The translations under genes and the position numbers were made by a program. From assembly GCA_963922865.1 (NCBI GenBank), contig CAWUJK010000035.1:1-12262 (forward strand): a DNA stretch of 12,262 nucleotides, in the 5' to 3' direction. Below the pieces are notes generated by a model. The model worked only from the letters and a program-made list of their open reading frames with translations, was not told the DNA's origin and ran no database searches. Positions 8,938 to 12,262 of this stretch are shown here, piece after piece. Every line of letters begins with the position of its first letter. Positions within the stretch are counted from its first letter, which is position 1. The stretch comes from CAWUJK01 sp963922865. GTDB taxonomy: Bacteria; Patescibacteriota; Gracilibacteria; BD1-5; UBA6164.

Positions 8938-8965
8938 ATTTTATAAAAAACTTCCCTTAATGCAA
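8938..8965 (-). promoter_or_regulatory. Promoter of pyrH overlapping a terminator (TTGCAT, 16 bp, TAAAAT)
   Basis: TTGCAT (8960-8965) sits in the loop region of the hairpin at 8945-8977, and TAAAAT (8938-8943) follows after 16 bases just past its T-run. Predicted start near 8931, giving a leader of about 31 bases to ATG 8900. The arrangement lets the end of one unit serve as the start of the next. Confidence 0.55.
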
Positions 8966-8977
8966 GAGAAGTTTTTT
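8945..8977 (-). terminator. Terminator of the membrane-anchored protein gene
   Basis: Inverted repeat AAAAAACTTC and GAAGTTTTTT with an inner CTT/AAG pairing, one mismatch and a small loop, starting one base after the TAA at 8979-8981. The T-run on the minus strand makes it a standard intrinsic terminator; A and T tails on both sides make it potentially bidirectional. Confidence 0.75.
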
Positions 8978-8978
8978 A

Positions 8979-10055
8979 TTATCTAACTATTTCTTTGAAG
9001 AGTTTATCTGTAATTTTTACTATTTCAAAGTTTTCATTTTCTTTTTTTAGTTTATCGTTTAATTCGCTCATCTCTACAGAAACGCTTTCACCTCTAGAGT
9101 CAAATTTTTTAATTTCTAGAATTCATTTTAAAGAATGTTTAAAATCAAAATAATATTTTTCATATATGTATTGATTTTGATTTTTCCTCAAAACATAAAA
9201 ACTTATTCATGAATCTTTTTTAGAATTATCTATATTTCTATAGCTATTCCAATAAATGTATGATGAATCTAGATTTTTGTTAAGATATCAACTAGAATCT
9301 GATTTCCAAATATCTTCTATTTTTAATTCAGATGCGGAAAAATTTTCTTTTTTAATTACAAGTCAAGATATATTTGAATAGGTTATTTTTCAATCTCAAA
9401 GACTTAATGGTTTTCAAAAACTATTAGAAACTGGCATACCTAAATAACTAGAGCTAGAAGAGTTTCAAATCATTTTTTTATCATATGTTATTTTTTCTGA
9501 TGCTATATCATTGTTCTCATCTTGTTCTCAAAGGTTTTCTGGAATATTTATATTTAATTGTATTTTTGATATATCGTTTCAAACATAGGACTCAATAAGG
9601 TACTCATTGTTTCAATAATCTATATTTCTAAAGGTTTTTGCATTGGCATTGTATTCAAAGGATTCGTCTCATTTTTTAAATTTATTTAATTCATATCTAT
9701 CATTTGGAAAATCTGAACTTGCATTTTTAAAATTTATAATGATTTTATCAACATCTTTATTTAATACTTTTCAAGTTATTTTTATTTTCTCTGTTATTTT
9801 TTCTACTTTGGATTCTAAGTCATCTATTTCTATAAAATTTTTATTATCAAATTTACTTATACTATAATCTGGTTTTGCAATATTTTTTTCTTTTTTTTGA
9901 GTTGTTTTATTTTTGTTTTCTAGTTTATCTGTTTCAGTATCATCTATTATTCACATCTCTTTTTTGGCTTTTTTAATTGATTCATTATTTTTTGATATGT
10001 CATAAAAATACCAAGCTGCTCAAATTATAAGTATTAATACAATAAAATTTTTCAT
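8979..10055 (-). CDS. Membrane-anchored protein of unknown function
   Basis: 358 residues, not recognised. The N-terminus KNFIVLILIIGAAWYFY (2-18) is a single TM anchor or uncleaved signal, followed by a charged, probably disordered linker (SKNNESIKKAKKEMG to about residue 65, rich in Lys, Glu, Thr and Asn). From about 70 to 130 lies a segment compatible with a small beta domain (KVEKITEKIKITGKVLNKDVDKIIINF), of the kind seen in exported Ig-like or glucodextranase-type modules, where the phrase about a trait and its bonds precedes a strand; this is only a resemblance. The rest is rich in Ser, Tyr and Asn with further strands, ending in a Glu/Lys helix. The domain should face outside if the N-terminus stays in. 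It has its own promoter (10089-10116) and terminator (8945-8977), so it looks monocistronic. Confidence 0.85.
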
Positions 10056-10088
10056 AATATACTTTTTTTAACAAATAAGTTTGTATAT

Positions 10089-10116
10089 ATTATAGTTTTA
10101 GTAATTTTTTTTGCAA
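10089..10116 (-). promoter_or_regulatory. Promoter of the membrane-anchored protein gene (TTGCAA, 16 bp, TATAAT)
   Basis: TTGCAA (10111-10116) and a perfect TATAAT (10089-10094) with a 16-base spacer. Predicted start near 10082, about 27 bases before ATG 10055. No other feature is seen in this 95-base gap. Confidence 0.65.
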
Positions 10117-10150
10117 GAATAAAAAAGATATGAATAAAATACTTAGATTT

Positions 10151-10978
10151 TTACAACCAAAATATTTCAAATATTTTTTGGTTTATTCATGGCATATTTA
10201 ATATTTTTTCTTTTAGGGGTTCATTTTTATACACACTTTGTAAAAAGTCTAGCACTACTTTGTCTTTTGTTAGTTTTTCTATTTCTCTTAGAAATTTAAT
10301 ATCTTCTCTAAAGCGCATTATTGTATATATATATATATCTCTATCTATATATAATTTTAACATTTTTAATCTATTCTTTTTTTTCATCTTAAAAGAATTT
10401 CAATAGTATAATCTTAAATTATTTGTGTTTTTTGAATATTTAAAAGTATTTATTTTATTTTCTATACTGAATGAATTAATAAAATCTAATTTTCATTTTC
10501 ATTCACAAATTCCCCATTCATATTTAGGTGGTAATCAATGATCATAATAACTAAAACAATACTTTTCAATATTCTTAATATATTTATCAATACTAAAACT
10601 TAAATCCCAGTTTCTATTTTGTAGGAAGTTTGGAGTAAAATAATATGAGTTTGGTGAAAAAATATAAAATATAACTATTGACAGTATTCATGTAGATAGC
10701 ATTAATTTTGCGTTTTTTTGTTTTTGCTTTTCTTTTTTTATCTTTCTTCACTTTATTAATAAATAAATCCAAATTATAAAGAAAAATACAGATATATATC
10801 ATGCACTTGTCCAGTAATAATCTATAATCAAGTCTAAACATAAATCTATGAAAAATCATCATGAACATCACCAGCGTATATGTAATCATATATTCCAAAG
10901 AATCAGTATCAACAAAAGTCATATTAGTATATATAATTTTGAAAGTGTGCTGTATCTTATCTTTTTTTCTTTTTTCAT
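10151..10978 (-). CDS. Three-TM membrane protein of unknown function
   Basis: 275 residues, not recognised. Three hydrophobic helices: about 15-32 (LYILIGLLLILILWNIGL), 59-75 (AGYISVFFFIIWIYLLI) and 92-107 (LMLSTGILSIVIFYIF). A basic N-terminus (KKEKKIR) and a strongly basic loop 76-91 (GRKIKKEKQKQKNAK) place these on the cytoplasmic side by the positive-inside rule, so the loop 35-58 and the 165-residue C-terminal domain should face outside. That domain has a Trp/Gly/Cys patch (PPKYEWGICEGKGKLDF) and ends in Lys/Glu-rich helices (REDIKFLREIEKLTKDK). Only with UGA=Gly is the frame continuous; a 102-codon ORF at 10614-10922 in another minus frame is a shadow. It begins 30 bases after the hydrolase-like gene with no promoter between, so the two are probably one transcript. 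Confidence 0.85.
10155..10183 (-). repeat. Inverted repeat over the stop codon region of the three-TM gene, possible terminator
   Basis: AACCAAAA and TTTTGGTT flank an AT-rich core that pairs further (TATTT with AAATA, two bases bulged). It covers the last codons of the three-TM gene just before its TAA at 10151-10153. On the minus strand no clean T-run follows, so it may block or stabilise transcript ends without being a standard terminator. Confidence 0.4.
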
Positions 10979-11008
10979 TTTTTATTTATTTAAACTAAAG
11001 TAATTCTA

Positions 11009-12262
11009 CTAACTTATCAATCAAATATTCCATTTTCACTCTATAATAATCATTTTTGGCTTATTCAAAAAATATTGTTTATTTTTTGATAAACTTTTTT
11101 TGATTTGTTTTAAGGTGTTTTTTGAATATTTTTTTTGTAATAATTTAACTACTTTTTTTACTTTGGGTTTATAATCTTTTTCTAAAGTTTTTCTTATGTT
11201 TTTTCTATATTTTTCATATTTTTGTTTTGTTTCTCTATCTTTTCTTTTTTGTTTTTTTAATTTTTTGTTTTTTGAACTTCATCATCAGTAGCTTTTTGTT
11301 TGTGTATTTGATTCATCATTAATCTCATTAGTTTGTTTTTGTTGCTCTAATTCTTTTTTTCTATCTATATTACTTTCTGTTATTTTGTATTCTATTTTTT
11401 TGTTTTCTTTTTCATCTATTTGATAATTTTCTCATATATCTTTTTTGGCATTTCAAGTTATTACTACTGTTTCTCATGAACCACTACTTACTCAATTTTC
11501 ATCTTGCTTTATTTGTTGTATAGTTATATTGTATTCTCAATCTCATGTTCCATATGTTTTTATTTTATGGTTTACTTTTTTATCTTTTTCTAATGGGATA
11601 AGAAAAAATTCTGCTTGTCATGAATTTTTTGTATCTCAGCTTGTCCAAGCTCACGGGATTTCATTTATTATTAATCATGTTTCTGGATCTATTCATATTT
11701 TTCTTCATTGGGAGTCTTCTATTATTGTGTTTATTGGGGATAGTATTTCATACCTCATGATAGATTTTAGTTCGTTTCAGTATTTTATTTCTTTTCTATC
11801 TTTTTGTTTTCAGTTTTTGACATTTTCTATAAATTTTTCACTTTCAGATCTATCTTCTCATTCTTTTTTTTGTTCAAAAAAATGATTGTATTGAAACTGA
11901 AACATATTATTTAGTTTTTCATTATTTTGTATTCAATGAGTAGTTATCTTTTTAATACTTCAATTATTGTTGTATTCTAAATGTGTAGTAGAATAATCCA
12001 CATACCCCAAATTTTCATATATTAAATCTCTTTCTTGTTCTATTTGGGTTTTAGTATTATCTTTATTTCTAATATTTTTTCATGTTATCTCTTCAAATAT
12101 CCTTATAGAACTCATAGTTGGCATTCTTTTATGACTACACATCTCTAAATAATTTGCTCACATTTTTTTAGATATAGCATTTTCTTCTCAGTTTTCATCT
12201 AGACATGTTATTTCTTCTTGTTTGTATTTTCAGCTTTGTTTAAGTTTTTCTATATTTAGCTC
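11009..12262 (-). CDS. C-terminal part of a putative secreted alpha/beta-hydrolase-like protein with a basic tail (5' end beyond window)
   Basis: The last 417 residues of a protein whose start is off the right edge. Fragment residues 28-60 (ISKKMGANYLEMCSHKRMPT then IFEEITGK) recall the region of lipase-type alpha/beta hydrolases where the catalytic His is followed by LPT and a helix ending in TGK; His44 would be the candidate. Residues 175-275 (SPINTIIEDSQGRKIGIDP, then NEIPGAW, and YGTGDGEYNITI) look like the beta-sandwich often following such hydrolases, with the SP...DSQGR.G pattern. Then come a Glu/Lys/Asn-rich stretch, a GGGSS linker (326-330) and about 80 residues very rich in Lys and Arg (KKLKKQKRKDRETKQKYEKY onward). 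The hydrolase assignment is an inference from memory; Ser and Asp of the triad would lie upstream, unseen. Probably co-transcribed with the three-TM gene. Confidence 0.8.

Noticed and set aside
10614..10922. Minus-strand ORF of 102 codons in another frame
   Set aside because: It starts at an ATG inside the three-TM gene but in a different frame; the 275-codon frame spans it with plausible membrane topology under code 25.
11445..11885. Plus-strand ORF of 146 codons
   Set aside because: Antisense to the hydrolase-like gene, whose minus frame is open for the full 1254 bases and shows recognisable motifs. The plus peptide is hydrophobic Phe/Ser-rich shadow.
1..12262. Degraded pseudogene region with many nonsense codons
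   Set aside because: Only UGA interrupts the frames. TAA and TAG occur only at gene ends, and UGA sits on conserved Gly, so the genes are intact in code 25.

Overview
The window comes from an AT-rich bacterium that reads UGA as glycine (translation table 25), so it most likely belongs to Candidatus Gracilibacteria or Absconditabacteria (SR1) in the CPR/Patescibacteria. All nine genes lie on the minus strand, and all but two (genes 1 and 9, cut by the window edges) are complete. Under the standard code most of them break into short fragments. Read with UGA=Gly, every gene becomes one uninterrupted frame closed by TAA or TAG. UGA falls on glycines that are invariant in known families: NPVGSC and FPAG of YidC, SGEAL and GGGTGNP of PyrH, the G before the RnpA RNR-type helix, and the final G of an LPQTG sorting signal. 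Tryptophan stays UGG in the same proteins (for example YidC LYWG), which argues against the Mycoplasma code.

Layout in transcription order, right to left: (9) C-terminal part of a putative secreted alpha/beta-hydrolase-like protein with a very basic tail, 12262-11009; (8) three-TM protein of unknown function, 10978-10151; (7) membrane-anchored protein of unknown function, 10055-8979; (6) pyrH, UMP kinase, 8900-8205; (5) DKNYY-type lipoprotein, 8168-7089; (4) rpmH, ribosomal protein L34 with a long C-terminal tail, 7008-6760; (3) rnpA, RNase P protein, 6752-6387; (2) yidC membrane insertase, 6380-5202; (1b) LPXTG-anchored surface protein, 5108-4422; (1) giant multidomain protein, 4303 to beyond position 1. 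Genes 1 and 1b are counted apart from the nine only by label; with both, the window holds ten coding regions.

Transcription units inferred from spacing and signals: [9-8]; [7] with its own TTGCAA/TATAAT promoter and a terminator at 8945-8977; [pyrH-lipoprotein] from a promoter overlapping that terminator; [rpmH-rnpA-yidC] from a TTGACA/TAAAAT promoter; the LPXTG gene from its own TTGACA/TAAAAT promoter and closed by a strong hairpin at 4375-4402; then the giant gene.

The theme is a housekeeping core (L34, RNase P protein, YidC, UMP kinase) embedded among cell-envelope genes: a sortase substrate, a lipoprotein, two membrane-anchored proteins, a probable exported hydrolase and a giant protein with peptidoglycan-binding-like segments. 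No mobile element, CRISPR array, tRNA or rRNA was seen, and the plus strand carries no convincing gene.
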